DNA of 62,122 bases, from positions 1-62,122 of the forward strand of contig JAJRQK010000062.1 of the NCBI GenBank assembly GCA_024280295.1. Direction: 5' to 3'. The translations under genes were made by a program, and so were the position numbers. Below, piece after piece: positions 45,003 to 53,851 of the stretch (position 1 is the first letter of the stretch; the number at the start of each line of letters is the position of its first letter). Under the pieces are notes generated by a model. That model was not told the origin of the DNA. It saw only the letters and a program-made list of their open reading frames with translations, and did not search any database. The DNA is from Bacteroidota bacterium. Lineage in GTDB: Bacteria; Bacteroidota; Bacteroidia; Flavobacteriales_D; Crocinitomicaceae.

Positions 45003-46880
45003 TTACTCAATGATCACTCTTCTAGAGTAGATCGAATAATCTTCTATTTGTAAAATGTATGTTCCTGGTGCCAGTGATTTCACACTAATTACATTAACTC
45101 CATCCACTAATTCACCTGTGAGGACAACCTTTCCTGTAATCGTGTGCAATTCAAATTTTTGCGTTCCCTCTAGGGATAACTCGAACGTTAAGTTTTCATC
45201 CGCTGGAATAGGGTAAATCGATAACGAAAGTGGATTTAAATCAGATAACCCTGCAGTTGAAGCAAAAACAGACATACAAGTATCATCAGCACATCCATCA
45301 GCGGTTGTAATTGTCAAGCATACAGTATATGTTCCATCCATTGCATAAGTATGTGATGGATTCTGCATTGTTGATGTGTTTCCATCGCCGAAATCCCAAA
45401 AATATGTCGACCCATTTGAAGAAACATCAGTGAAAGTGGCATCATGCCCTTGAGTTACAGTTGTATAATCTGCTATAGCTATAGGGAAGTAAGTAATTGT
45501 TAATGTGTCGTAAGCGGAACAACCATTAGAATCAATAGCTATAACGTCGATTAACCCTTGTGTTGTAATTGTCTCCATACTCGCAGAACCACCAGTACTC
45601 CAGGTATATGAATTATGTAATGACCCTGCATCTAAAATAATTACAGAATCAGAACAAGCAGTAATATCAGCACCAATAGAAACTGGAGTGGGTGCGTATT
45701 CAGTAATTGCAATTGAATCTATACTTGCACATCCAGCAGCATCAACCGCAGTAATTATATACGTTCCACCTGTTAAAGCTGTTGATAGTTGACTCGTTGG
45801 CCCATTTGACCATACGTAACTTGTAAATCCTGCGCCAGCATCTAGTTGAAGACTATCACCAGTACAAATTGTTGCCCCAGGAGCAGTAATACTTACGACC
45901 AATACTCCAGAAGGAGCTTCCTCAGCACCAAACGCAAATGTAGGATCAACAGCTGCATATTTCCGCACACGCACCCAGTTCAGATCAATAGATCCCGATC
46001 CGCTCTGAATCCCCCCTACGCCTAAGCGTAAGTCTTCATCTTTGGCGTACAATGCATCCGTACATGGTATATTTCCAATAGTTGGAAAACTAGCATCAAA
46101 ATTACCAGCAGATAGCCATGTAAATGACCAGACTCCAGCGACACTTGAAAATGGAAGAAGAGAAGATGCCCAATTATGACCTGAACAATAACTCGCTCCT
46201 CCGCCAGTAAGAGAAATTCGTGCATGAGTCGAATTAATGAGTAATGCATAAGACTTCATTGTAACATCCTTTATCCAGTATATACCTGGCCAAGTACCCG
46301 TTGCACCAACAACATCTGATTCAACAGTATATGTTTCAGTAGAAGGAAACAATTGACTTGAACCTACCATACCTGAGCCAGACCATGATACATTCATAGT
46401 TCCACTAGCAAGTGTTTCGGTAGAGGTTCCACAAATGTTTGCAAAAGTTGTTTGTGTACCACTATCAAAATCTTCGTAAAGATCAAATGTACAAGCAGCA
46501 CTTGATGAATCCACCGCTGTAACGTTACCATAATACATGTAAATAGTTTTCATTCCAGAGGCAGGAATACTATCAACATTTACCCAAACATCTGTGGTAG
46601 TTGTATTGATTCCACTTTCTATCCAATAACAAAGCTGACTACAGCAAGAACTTGCCATACGTAAATCTGAACCATCACTGTTCATCTTTAGAGCGGAAAT
46701 CAGTGCCTGCGTGTTAATTGTCAGTTTTACCTGATGGTTTACTAAAGCAACAGCATTTGAATTGGTAATTGTGATTGGCATTCGGTATTGCCAACTTGGC
46801 AAGCATGATTGTGCTTGAGATTGAAAGCCTCCAATTCCAAAAAGGAATGCTAAGACTAAAATTGAGTAGTACTTTTTCAT
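45003..46880 (-). CDS. Secreted DUF2341/PKD protein with T9SS C-terminal sorting domain
   Basis: 625 residues. Signal peptide (KKYYSILVLAFLFGIGGFQSQ). Residues ~25-120 are DUF2341 (WQYRMPITITNSN, GMKTIYMYYGN). A jelly-roll like region follows (to ~330), two Ig-like repeats (TAVDAAGCASIDSI, IDSNGCSAYDTL), a PKD domain (FTDVSSNGSTYFWDFGDGN, then SHTYAMDGTYTVCL) and a type IX sorting domain (LSIYPIPADENLTFELSL ... LAPGTYILQI). Probably a surface adhesin or polymer-binding protein. It has its own promoter and terminator. Confidence 0.9.
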   Translation of the reverse strand: MKKYYSILVLAFLFGIGGFQSQAQSCLPSWQYRMPITITNSNAVALVNHQVKLTINTQALISALKMNSDGSDLRMASSCCSQLCYWIESGINTTTTDVWVNVDSIPASGMKTIYMYYGNVTAVDSSSAACTFDLYEDFDSGTQTTFANICGTSTETLASGTMNVSWSGSGMVGSSQLFPSTETYTVESDVVGATGTWPGIYWIKDVTMKSYALLINSTHARISLTGGGASYCSGHNWASSLLPFSSVAGVWSFTWLSAGNFDASFPTIGNIPCTDALYAKDEDLRLGVGGIQSGSGSIDLNWVRVRKYAAVDPTFAFGAEEAPSGVLVVSITAPGATICTGDSLQLDAGAGFTSYVWSNGPTSQLSTALTGGTYIITAVDAAGCASIDSIAITEYAPTPVSIGADITACSDSVIILDAGSLHNSYTWSTGGSASMETITTQGLIDVIAIDSNGCSAYDTLTITYFPIAIADYTTVTQGHDATFTDVSSNGSTYFWDFGDGNTSTMQNPSHTYAMDGTYTVCLTITTADGCADDTCMSVFASTAGLSDLNPLSLSIYPIPADENLTFELSLEGTQKFELHTITGKVVLTGELVDGVNVISVKSLAPGTYILQIEDYSIYSRRVIIE

Positions 46881-46902
46881 AGTGAAGTGAGTTATTTTTT
46901 AA

Positions 46903-46935
46903 CAAAATTAACACAAAAAATTCGAACACAACAAA
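46903..46935 (-). promoter_or_regulatory. Promoter of the DUF2341/PKD gene
   Basis: TAATTTTG (-7 type, 46910-46903) with TTTG (46935-46932) 21 bp upstream as a possible -33 element. The ATG is 22 bp downstream. Confidence 0.6.
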
Positions 46936-46965
46936 TTGCAAATGAAGATTAAGGATAAGTTTAAA

Positions 46966-47724
46966 TTATTCTCGCAGTTGTGGATATTCATCGAGCAATG
47001 GACCATTGATGATTTCGAAACAATGCTTTTTAAGTTCGTTTTTGGTCATTCTTTCGACATCCTCAACAGAAATACAATCATGGATATAGACTCGTGAAAT
47101 ACCAGGTCGAGCGGGACCCAGAAAGTTAGATGGATCTGAAAACAAGGTGTGATTATTTGTAAAAGTAATCGGAACAATCGGTATGTTCAAGTTCTTAGCA
47201 AGTTGAAAAGCCCCCGTTTTATAGCCAATTTGTTTTGGGTTTTCATCTGGGATTCGACCCTCAGGGAAAATCACAACCGACCAACCATTTTTCACTTCTT
47301 GGGTTGCGCGAATTAGCGAACGAGCAGACTTTATATTGTTCCCTCGGTAGACAGGAATGTTTAAGCGCTTAAAGTACTGACGAATAACAGGATAACGTAA
47401 TAATTCTCCTTTACCAAGAAATAGGAACTCATTCTTGGGCAGAATAGAATATAATAGAAAGATATCCAAATAAGAGATATGATTGGATGCAATAATGAAG
47501 GGCCCTTTCGGTAAATCGCATTGTTTCATTTTCTTAACATGATAGAAGCAAAAAATTCGCATCGACCAACTCCAGAAGACGAAGACCTTAAACGCACGCT
47601 TTTTATTCTTCAAACTGAAGAGTAGGGGGTAAATAACGGGCAAGTAAAGTAAAGCAAAAACCGTGAAGATAATCGCCACATAAAGCTTCCATAAAAGCGA
47701 AAATACGCCTGAAATTTTTCCCAT
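46966..47724 (-). CDS. 1-acyl-sn-glycerol-3-phosphate acyltransferase (PlsC-like)
   Basis: 252 residues from ATG 47724. The frame is open further, into the trpS gene, but a TATCTTTG box just upstream of 47724 and the overlap with trpS exclude the longer version. An N-terminal membrane helix is followed by acyltransferase motifs: ASNHISYLDIF (H-x4-D), PVYRGNN, and FPEGRIPD. It would add the second acyl chain to lysophosphatidic acid in phospholipid synthesis. Confidence 0.9.
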   Translation of the reverse strand: MGKISGVFSLLWKLYVAIIFTVFALLYLPVIYPLLFSLKNKKRAFKVFVFWSWSMRIFCFYHVKKMKQCDLPKGPFIIASNHISYLDIFLLYSILPKNEFLFLGKGELLRYPVIRQYFKRLNIPVYRGNNIKSARSLIRATQEVKNGWSVVIFPEGRIPDENPKQIGYKTGAFQLAKNLNIPIVPITFTNNHTLFSDPSNFLGPARPGISRVYIHDCISVEDVERMTKNELKKHCFEIINGPLLDEYPQLRE

Positions 47725-47730
47725 GAAAGT

Positions 47731-47738
47731 CAAAGATA
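47731..47738 (-). promoter_or_regulatory. Probable -7 promoter box of the plsC-like gene
   Basis: TATCTTTG on the minus strand, 6 bp upstream of ATG 47724. It supports that start and a nearly leaderless message. Confidence 0.55.
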
Positions 47739-47778
47739 GGAATTTACTCAGCTTGAATGATAATCCTACCAAAATGAC

Positions 47779-47786
47779 TAATTTTG
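47779..47786 (+). promoter_or_regulatory. Probable -7 promoter box of trpS
   Basis: TAATTTTG matches TAnnTTTG and ends 19 bp before the trpS ATG. Confidence 0.55.
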
Positions 47787-47805
47787 TATCAAAAATAAGT
47801 TGTAA

Positions 47806-48774
47806 ATGGCACGAATTCTTACGGGTATTCAAAGTACTGGAACACCGCACCTTGGCAATTTGCTTGGGGCACTAATTCCAGCAATAGAAATGGCAAATAA
47901 AGCCGAAAACGATTCTTACTTATTCATTGCAGATCTCCATTCTTTGACTCAAATTAAAAATGGAAATACAATGCGAGAAAACACATTGTCAACTGCTGCA
48001 ACTTGGCTCGCTTTTGGTCTCAACCCAGAAAAATCAGTTTTCTATCGCCAAAGTGACATACCAGAAGTAACCGAGTTAACATGGTATTTACTATGCCATT
48101 TTCCTTTTTCAAGACTTCAAATCGCACATAGCTTTAAGGATAAGAAAGATCGATTGGAAGATGTAAATGGGGGTTTGTTTACCTATCCGATGTTGATGGC
48201 GGCAGATATTTTACTTTATGATGCAGAAATTGTTCCAGTTGGAAAGGATCAAGAGCAACATTTAGAATTTACACGTGATGTTGCGAATAGGATGAATAAC
48301 TTAAACGGAGAGTTATTTGTTATACCAGAAGTGAAACTTCAGAAAGATACCATGTTGATTCCTGGTACAGATGGACAAAAAATGAGTAAATCTCGTGGGA
48401 ATGAAATAAATATTTTCCTTTCTGACAAAAAATTAAGAAAGCAAATCATGGGAATTTCCACTGATTCAAAAGAATTAGAAGAGCCTAAAGATCCTAATAC
48501 ATGTAACATTTTTGCTTTGTACCGATTACTTGCATCCGAATTACAGCAGCAAATAATGCGCGAAAAATATGTTGCTGGAGGTTATGGGTACGGACATGCA
48601 AAACAAGCGCTGTTTGATCATATCATTGAAAAATACAGCGTTGAACGAGCAAAATATAATTATCTAATGGAGCATCCTGAAGAGGTTGAATTTGCATTAA
48701 AGACGGGGCAAAAAAAGGCTCGAATTGTCTCAACTGAAGTTTTGAATCGAGTGCGAGTAGCAATGGGTTACTAA
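47806..48774 (+). CDS. trpS: Tryptophanyl-tRNA synthetase
   Basis: 322 residues, typical bacterial TrpRS. Class I signatures: TGTPHLGNLLGA (HIGH-type) and KMSKSRGNEI (KMSKS). GKDQEQHLEFTRDVANRMN lies between. It charges tRNA-Trp. It is divergent from the plsC-like gene, each with its own promoter box. Confidence 0.96.
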   Translation: MARILTGIQSTGTPHLGNLLGALIPAIEMANKAENDSYLFIADLHSLTQIKNGNTMRENTLSTAATWLAFGLNPEKSVFYRQSDIPEVTELTWYLLCHFPFSRLQIAHSFKDKKDRLEDVNGGLFTYPMLMAADILLYDAEIVPVGKDQEQHLEFTRDVANRMNNLNGELFVIPEVKLQKDTMLIPGTDGQKMSKSRGNEINIFLSDKKLRKQIMGISTDSKELEEPKDPNTCNIFALYRLLASELQQQIMREKYVAGGYGYGHAKQALFDHIIEKYSVERAKYNYLMEHPEEVEFALKTGQKKARIVSTEVLNRVRVAMGY

Positions 48775-48801
48775 ACACTTCGTTTCACATTCAATTTTTT
48801 T

Positions 48802-48809
48802 TATCTTTG
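48802..48809 (+). promoter_or_regulatory. Promoter -7 box of the solute-binding lipoprotein gene
   Basis: TATCTTTG, a perfect TAnnTTTG match, 25 bp before ATG 48834. The alternative TTG start at 48807 lies inside this box. Confidence 0.6.
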
Positions 48810-48833
48810 TTTGTCAAAAAACCCTTTACAACT

Positions 48834-50567
48834 ATGAGATTTACCTTATTCTCGTTACTTATTCTTTTTGGAATCGTTTTTACATCCTGTGATGATACTC
48901 AACCTGCAACAGAAGATTTAGTTGCAAAAGGAGGTAAACAATATGGAGGTGAATTTAAGTTCATGTCACCTGAGAAAATTCAAACGCTTTTCCCTACGCA
49001 CACTGCATTTCTTTACTCATCGAGATTAATTGCTCAAATTTATGAACCGCTGATGGTTTTCGATGCTTCAAAAATGAAGGTTGTTCCAGGTGTTGCCGAA
49101 AGTTTTGAAATGAGCTCAGACGCGAAGGTTTATACTTTTAAAATTCGAGAAGGAATCGTTTTTCATGACAATGAATGCTTTGATGGTGAAGGAGATGAGT
49201 TAACGCCAGAGGATGTGAAGTTCACCCTTGAAATGGCATGCTCTGGACTTGAAAGCAATGAAATCAGTTATCTTTTGAAAGACAGAATTAAAGGAGCAAA
49301 TAGTTTTTTTAAGAAATCTTCAAAGAGTCTTCCAAGCTCTGGTGTTTCTGGAATTAAAGTAAAAGGAAGTAGTATAGAAATAACGCTGAAAAATTCATCT
49401 CCTGGATTTGAACGATTACTAACAAACCCTGGGTTAGGAATCATTTCAAAAAAAGCATACGAGCATTATGGAGATAAAAAAATTGATAAAAATCCAGTTG
49501 GAAGTGGGCCTTTCATGCTCGAATCCATGACAGATTCTAAAATTACACTTGAGCGTAATCCGAATTATTGGAGAAAGGACGATTTTGGAAATCAACTTCC
49601 ATTTTTGAGTAAAGTTGTGATGACTTATACGAAAGACAAACGAAGTGAATTCATGGCTTTCAGAAAGAAAGAAATTGATCTTGTTCTTGAAATTCCAGTA
49701 GAAGAAATCGAACACATTTTAGGATCACTCCAAGAAGCTCAAGAGGGTAAAAACGTAAAGCATAAGGTAGAAGGTAAGCCAAGTTTGAGTATGTCTTACG
49801 TTGCTATGGCTTGCGAAAGTGAAGAATTTAGTGATCCTCGTGTCCGTCGAGCATTCAATTTAGCAATCGACCGTGAGGCAATCATCGACACTTACTTAGA
49901 AGGTGAAGGTTGGGCAGCAATGAATGGTTTTGTTCCAAAAATGGCTGACTACGATCATGAAGCTGTAAAAGGACACAAATACAACCCAGAACAAGCGAAA
50001 TCATTGATGACTCAAGCCGGACATTCAAATGGCGCAAACTTCCCATCACTAGATTTTTATGTAAATACAACAAGTGGCTCTGGAATTCACCGAATGTGTA
50101 AAGCAATTTCTGAACAAGTTAAAGCTAACCTCAATGTTGACCTTAATATAAAGCTTTGTTCAATTGAAGAGCGTGAAAAAGCAATTGCCAATGGAGAAGC
50201 GAAAATTTGGAGATCAGGATGGATTGCTGATTACCCAGATCCAGAAAACTTTCTAGGTCTATTTTATAGTGGAAATCTTGAGGGTGGATCTTCTATGGTG
50301 AATTCGTTTAAGTTCTCGAATGAAGAATTTGACAGAATGTTCGAAGCTGCTGCTTCAGAGAGTGATCCAGCGAAACGAGCTGAATTACTTGTTAAATGTG
50401 ATCAGATTGTGATTGATCAGGCTGCAGTAATGCCAGTTTTAACGGGCGATCATATTGTGATGATTAATGCTCGTGTAAGAGACTTCGCAGTAAGTCCAAT
50501 GGAAGTGTTTAATCTAACAAGGGTGTTCATTAAAGAGCAACGAGTGGAAGACAATTCTGAAGAGTAA
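48834..50567 (+). CDS. Extracellular solute-binding lipoprotein, family 5 (oligopeptide type)
   Basis: 577 residues from ATG 48834, with a lipoprotein leader (RFTLFSLLILFGIVFTSC). Family 5 features: KVVPGVAESFEMSSDAKVYTFKIREGIVFHD, split here as VAESFEMSSD and YTFKIREGIVFHD; VRRAFNLAIDREAII; and PDPENFLGLFYSG near the end. Members bind peptides, nickel or sugars for ABC importers. No permease or ATPase gene is adjacent, so the transporter partner must be encoded elsewhere. A terminator follows. Confidence 0.9.
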   Translation: MRFTLFSLLILFGIVFTSCDDTQPATEDLVAKGGKQYGGEFKFMSPEKIQTLFPTHTAFLYSSRLIAQIYEPLMVFDASKMKVVPGVAESFEMSSDAKVYTFKIREGIVFHDNECFDGEGDELTPEDVKFTLEMACSGLESNEISYLLKDRIKGANSFFKKSSKSLPSSGVSGIKVKGSSIEITLKNSSPGFERLLTNPGLGIISKKAYEHYGDKKIDKNPVGSGPFMLESMTDSKITLERNPNYWRKDDFGNQLPFLSKVVMTYTKDKRSEFMAFRKKEIDLVLEIPVEEIEHILGSLQEAQEGKNVKHKVEGKPSLSMSYVAMACESEEFSDPRVRRAFNLAIDREAIIDTYLEGEGWAAMNGFVPKMADYDHEAVKGHKYNPEQAKSLMTQAGHSNGANFPSLDFYVNTTSGSGIHRMCKAISEQVKANLNVDLNIKLCSIEEREKAIANGEAKIWRSGWIADYPDPENFLGLFYSGNLEGGSSMVNSFKFSNEEFDRMFEAAASESDPAKRAELLVKCDQIVIDQAAVMPVLTGDHIVMINARVRDFAVSPMEVFNLTRVFIKEQRVEDNSEE

Positions 50568-50591
50568 ACGAATAGAAACATTCTTAATACT

Positions 50592-50619
50592 AAAACGTCA
50601 TTTTTACGAATGACGTTTT
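50592..50619 (+). terminator. Rho-independent terminator between convergent genes
   Basis: An 11-bp stem (50592-50602 with 50609-50619) followed by T. It directly abuts the recO stop codon and probably serves the solute-binding gene and, in reverse, recO. Confidence 0.8.
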
Positions 50620-51311
50620 TATGCGTGAAGAATTTCTTTGACTATATCATAAGAGTCAAGAACGTCGAAATTAGGAATGTGAATGCGGTAGTAATCAAGC
50701 ATCACTTCGAGTGCTTTTTCTCTTGTCGTTCTATCATATTTTGAAGTCGGATTTCCAACTATTCGATCTCGGATAAGATCTACAGAAGACCCTGAAATCT
50801 CTCGCAATTCGACTTTTGAATAGTTTTCAAAAGTTCCTTCATCAAGGTTGAAATAAGTTGCGTTGCGTTCTTGAACATAAGGCTGAATTCCGAGAACTTC
50901 GGAGAAGTCAATCAAGAAATAGATGGGGAAATATAGATAGTCTTCGGAATCATTTAACTCTGTCACCTTTTCTGCAATAAATGCGTATGTAGTTCGATCT
51001 GCTACATCTTGATGGACACATTTACGAATTACTTCTGCTAAAAAAAAGGCAATTGTTGATTTAATTGGATCAAACTGAAATTGATGTGTTGTTGCAGGAT
51101 CCACAGAGGTTAATTGAAGTAAACTACTTTCTGTTCTCTCATAAAAGGATAATTCTCCAATAGACATTGGGAATAAGCTATGCGCTTTCTTTTTGCCACC
51201 TTTAAAGATAAATTTTCGCAGTCCAGATGATTCTGTGAAAAATGTGATAATTAGACTGGTCTCAGAATAGGCTAACCGGTGAAGGAAAATGCCTTTATCA
51301 GTAGCTTTCAT
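50619..51311 (-). CDS. recO: DNA repair protein RecO
   Basis: 230 residues. The N-terminal OB fold is visible (KGIFLHRLAYSETSLIITFFT, then GLRKFIFKGGKKK) followed by the helical domain typical of Bacteroidota RecO. No zinc-binding Cys cluster is seen. RecO anneals ssDNA and works with RecR in recombination repair. The start overlaps the stop of porZ by one base; the recO-porZ pairing recurs in the phylum. Confidence 0.88.
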   Translation of the reverse strand: MKATDKGIFLHRLAYSETSLIITFFTESSGLRKFIFKGGKKKAHSLFPMSIGELSFYERTESSLLQLTSVDPATTHQFQFDPIKSTIAFFLAEVIRKCVHQDVADRTTYAFIAEKVTELNDSEDYLYFPIYFLIDFSEVLGIQPYVQERNATYFNLDEGTFENYSKVELREISGSSVDLIRDRIVGNPTSKYDRTTREKALEVMLDYYRIHIPNFDVLDSYDIVKEILHA

Positions 51312-53623
51312 TAACGAATGACTAAAACCTTTCCTACTTTTCTTCCCTTACCTTCATTAGGGGCAGTCCAAATGAAATAGACACCTGTTGTAACAGGTTC
51401 ACCTGTAAGTTTTTTACCATCCCAAATTGCAGTGCCTCCATTTGAAGATCCTTGATAAACAACATTACCCGCAGCATCTGTCACTTTAACATCAGAGTTT
51501 TCTTTAATCCCTTGAATTGTAATTGGCCCATTAAAGTCTGGTCTAACAGGGTTAGGGAATACTATTACGTCGGAGTAGTCGCTATCACCGGCAGTTGCAT
51601 CTGTACGGTACGAAATCAACCCTTTATCTGTAATAATAAATAATTCTCCTGTATTGTGATCCAGTTGAAGATCCAAAATTGTATTTGAAATGAGCGGTGA
51701 ATTATCAATTGTATGTTGTTCAATAATTTCAAGTCCATCAGCAGAAAGAAGTATTATTCCTGCATTATCAGTTCCAAACCATTTTCTATTGGCTCCGTCA
51801 ACTTCAATATCAGAAATAGCTGTTGTTCCTAAAACAAATTCAACATTTCCTTCAAACTCAACTTTTATTCGTTGGGCATTGTACTCCCCTAAAGAAGCCC
51901 CAAATACGCTTGAAGCATTGTATAAAACAGCAAACCCGTTATCGGTTCCAATCCAAAGTTCATTATCATGATCTACCGCCAAAGCAGTAACCTCACTAGA
52001 AGGTAAATCACCCGACTCAGACCCCGAATTCAATTTAATATATGAATCATCACTTAGATCGGTAGGTGTGTCATTATCATTGAAACCGAACAATTCTCCA
52101 GCCCTAAAAGAAAACCATTTATTGTTATCATTATCGATCACCATTCGCCTCGAAAACTTGTTGCTTGCCTCTGATCCTAGGTTAAATGATTGCCAGACCC
52201 CATCAGTGGTAAGAACTTTTAATGGATTGACAGTTCCTCCGTTCAAGACCCAGAGGTTGCCTAAATCATCATATCTGACTGAAGAAACTAACGACATTCC
52301 TATTCCGATTCCTGTTACTTCGATTCCAGAATTTGTAGGGGTTAGTGTATCCACAACTTGTCCTGAGGCATCCGTTATAGAAAGGGGTAGAAAGGAGAGT
52401 GTGGAAATTGCTAAAACATCTTTATCTCGCGGGTTAATTGCGACTGATAGGTAATCCCAAATATTGGCTTGAGACCATAAACTCATCGTTGTTTTATCTA
52501 ATAATTTCCATTCTTCATCTTCAAATGTGTATACCCCGCCACCTCTAAACAGTGAAATATTTCCTGCAACTCCACCACCAGTAATTGCAAGTTTTCCACG
52601 CGACCAGTCCATGGCATAAAAATTATTATTCGGAGGTCCTGAAAAAGTGATGTTTTCAATTGCGCTACCTTCAACTTTTACAAGCCCAACTTTCTTATCT
52701 GCAATCCAATAAACACCATCTCTATAAGCAACTCGATTCGCATGTGCTGTCCCAAACGAATAATCGGCAATGATTAAATCTTGTGAAAAATCACTGTTAT
52801 AAGTAATTGTTGCACCTTGATAATGTACGCTCAATTGACCATTCAAATTATCAATCGCTGTGATTTCCATATCAAAGCTCTCTGAGATTGTTGTGGCAAG
52901 TCCAGTAGTTGTTAATTGATAAATCGAATCAAGTCCGAATGCATCATCAATAAAGAGGATATAAATTTCGTTATCAACCATTTCCATTTCACAGTACTGA
53001 TTAGCCGATAACGTTGGGACGCGAGTGTCAACAGTCCACTGCGCAGGATCAGCTAGAGCAATATTTGTTAAGTCCCCCGTAAACATTAAAGTTTCGGTTA
53101 GAGCGAAAATCGTGTCATTTCTAAAAGCCACATCAATAATTGACTTATTTCCATTTGTAGGATAGTACGTATCGCGAACTTCATTTTTTATTGGATCAAT
53201 TTTAACGATTGCGAACCCCGTAGCAAAATACATGTAACCTTGATGTTCAACAATATTATATATTTTCTTAGACCCTTGAATCTCAGCTAAATCTATTGCT
53301 GGAATATTCGTTACTTGATTATTTCGGATATGATCGATGTTTCCATTCTCATAACCAATAAAAACAGAATTCGTTGAGCTAGAATGACCAAGACTAGAAA
53401 TGGTGATATCAGAAAGGCCTGTTACAACATCCCAAGTTGTCAATTCATTCGTGCTATAAACATATTCAGAGACACCGTTATCAAAAGCAGTAAAGACTCT
53501 ATCTGATAACGTCACCACGTCTTTAGCAGTTTTGGAGGGGATGTGTAGTCTCCATTGCCCAGTTCCAATCTGAGCAAAAATTCCGAGGGGAAAAAATAAA
53601 GTAAGAATAAGAAGTAGTCGCAT
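51311..53623 (-). CDS. porZ: Type IX secretion system component PorZ-like beta-propeller protein
   Basis: 770 residues. Signal peptide (RLLLILTLFFPLGIFAQ), then two large beta-propeller regions (for example GQWRLHIPSKTAKDVV, WTVDTRVPTLSANQYCEM, LWIGTDNGFAVLYNASSVFG) and a C-terminal sorting-like domain ending GVYFIWTAPNEGKGRKVGKV. Length, domain order and the position next to recO fit PorZ, a surface protein of the T9SS attachment complex that helps supply the LPS used to anchor cargo. Several cargo proteins with sorting domains are encoded in this window. Confidence 0.85.
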   Translation of the reverse strand: MRLLLILTLFFPLGIFAQIGTGQWRLHIPSKTAKDVVTLSDRVFTAFDNGVSEYVYSTNELTTWDVVTGLSDITISSLGHSSSTNSVFIGYENGNIDHIRNNQVTNIPAIDLAEIQGSKKIYNIVEHQGYMYFATGFAIVKIDPIKNEVRDTYYPTNGNKSIIDVAFRNDTIFALTETLMFTGDLTNIALADPAQWTVDTRVPTLSANQYCEMEMVDNEIYILFIDDAFGLDSIYQLTTTGLATTISESFDMEITAIDNLNGQLSVHYQGATITYNSDFSQDLIIADYSFGTAHANRVAYRDGVYWIADKKVGLVKVEGSAIENITFSGPPNNNFYAMDWSRGKLAITGGGVAGNISLFRGGGVYTFEDEEWKLLDKTTMSLWSQANIWDYLSVAINPRDKDVLAISTLSFLPLSITDASGQVVDTLTPTNSGIEVTGIGIGMSLVSSVRYDDLGNLWVLNGGTVNPLKVLTTDGVWQSFNLGSEASNKFSRRMVIDNDNNKWFSFRAGELFGFNDNDTPTDLSDDSYIKLNSGSESGDLPSSEVTALAVDHDNELWIGTDNGFAVLYNASSVFGASLGEYNAQRIKVEFEGNVEFVLGTTAISDIEVDGANRKWFGTDNAGIILLSADGLEIIEQHTIDNSPLISNTILDLQLDHNTGELFIITDKGLISYRTDATAGDSDYSDVIVFPNPVRPDFNGPITIQGIKENSDVKVTDAAGNVVYQGSSNGGTAIWDGKKLTGEPVTTGVYFIWTAPNEGKGRKVGKVLVIR

Positions 53624-53732
53624 TGCTAGTATTTATATGGCTTCAAACGCTAATCAAGCAATATTATTTGATTCGTTGAATAAAAGTCAGCACAATGGTA
53701 CTGATTTTCCTTGTGCAATCGCAGGTTACTGT

Positions 53733-53740
53733 TAATTTTG
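53733..53740 (+). promoter_or_regulatory. Probable promoter -7 box of the tRNA-Arg gene
   Basis: TAATTTTG matches TAnnTTTG, 37 bp upstream of the tRNA 5' end. Confidence 0.45.
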
Positions 53741-53777
53741 CGGTGTTGGAGTGAATTATCATAGTAACAAACAAAAT

Positions 53778-53851
53778 GGCCCTGTGGCGCAACTGAATAG
53801 CGCACTGGATTTCGGCTCCAGCGGTTACAGGTTTGAATCCTGTCAGGGTCA
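53778..53851 (+). tRNA. tRNA-Arg(TCG)
   Basis: A 74-base cloverleaf without encoded CCA. Acceptor stem GGCCCTG/CAGGGTC (one G-U), D stem GCGC/GCGC, anticodon stem CTGGA/TCCAG with loop TTTCGGC (anticodon TCG), T stem ACAGG/CCTGT with loop TTTGAAT, discriminator A. Two normally invariant bases differ: D-loop position 19 is A (53796) and T-loop position 56 is T (53834). Together they could restore the 19-56 tertiary pair as A-U. It lies at the border of the decayed mobile region. Confidence 0.9.

Noticed and set aside
47725-47850. Longer plsC-like protein starting at 47850
   Set aside because: It would overlap the start of trpS and include both promoter boxes; ATG 47724 follows a promoter box directly.
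48807-48833. TTG start for the solute-binding lipoprotein
   Set aside because: It falls inside the TATCTTTG promoter box; the lipoprotein leader begins at ATG 48834.
53664-53777. Genuine C-terminus of the recombinase beyond the tRNA
   Set aside because: The translation past the tRNA is not recombinase-like and the region should hold the tRNA and porZ promoters; it is a read-through frame.
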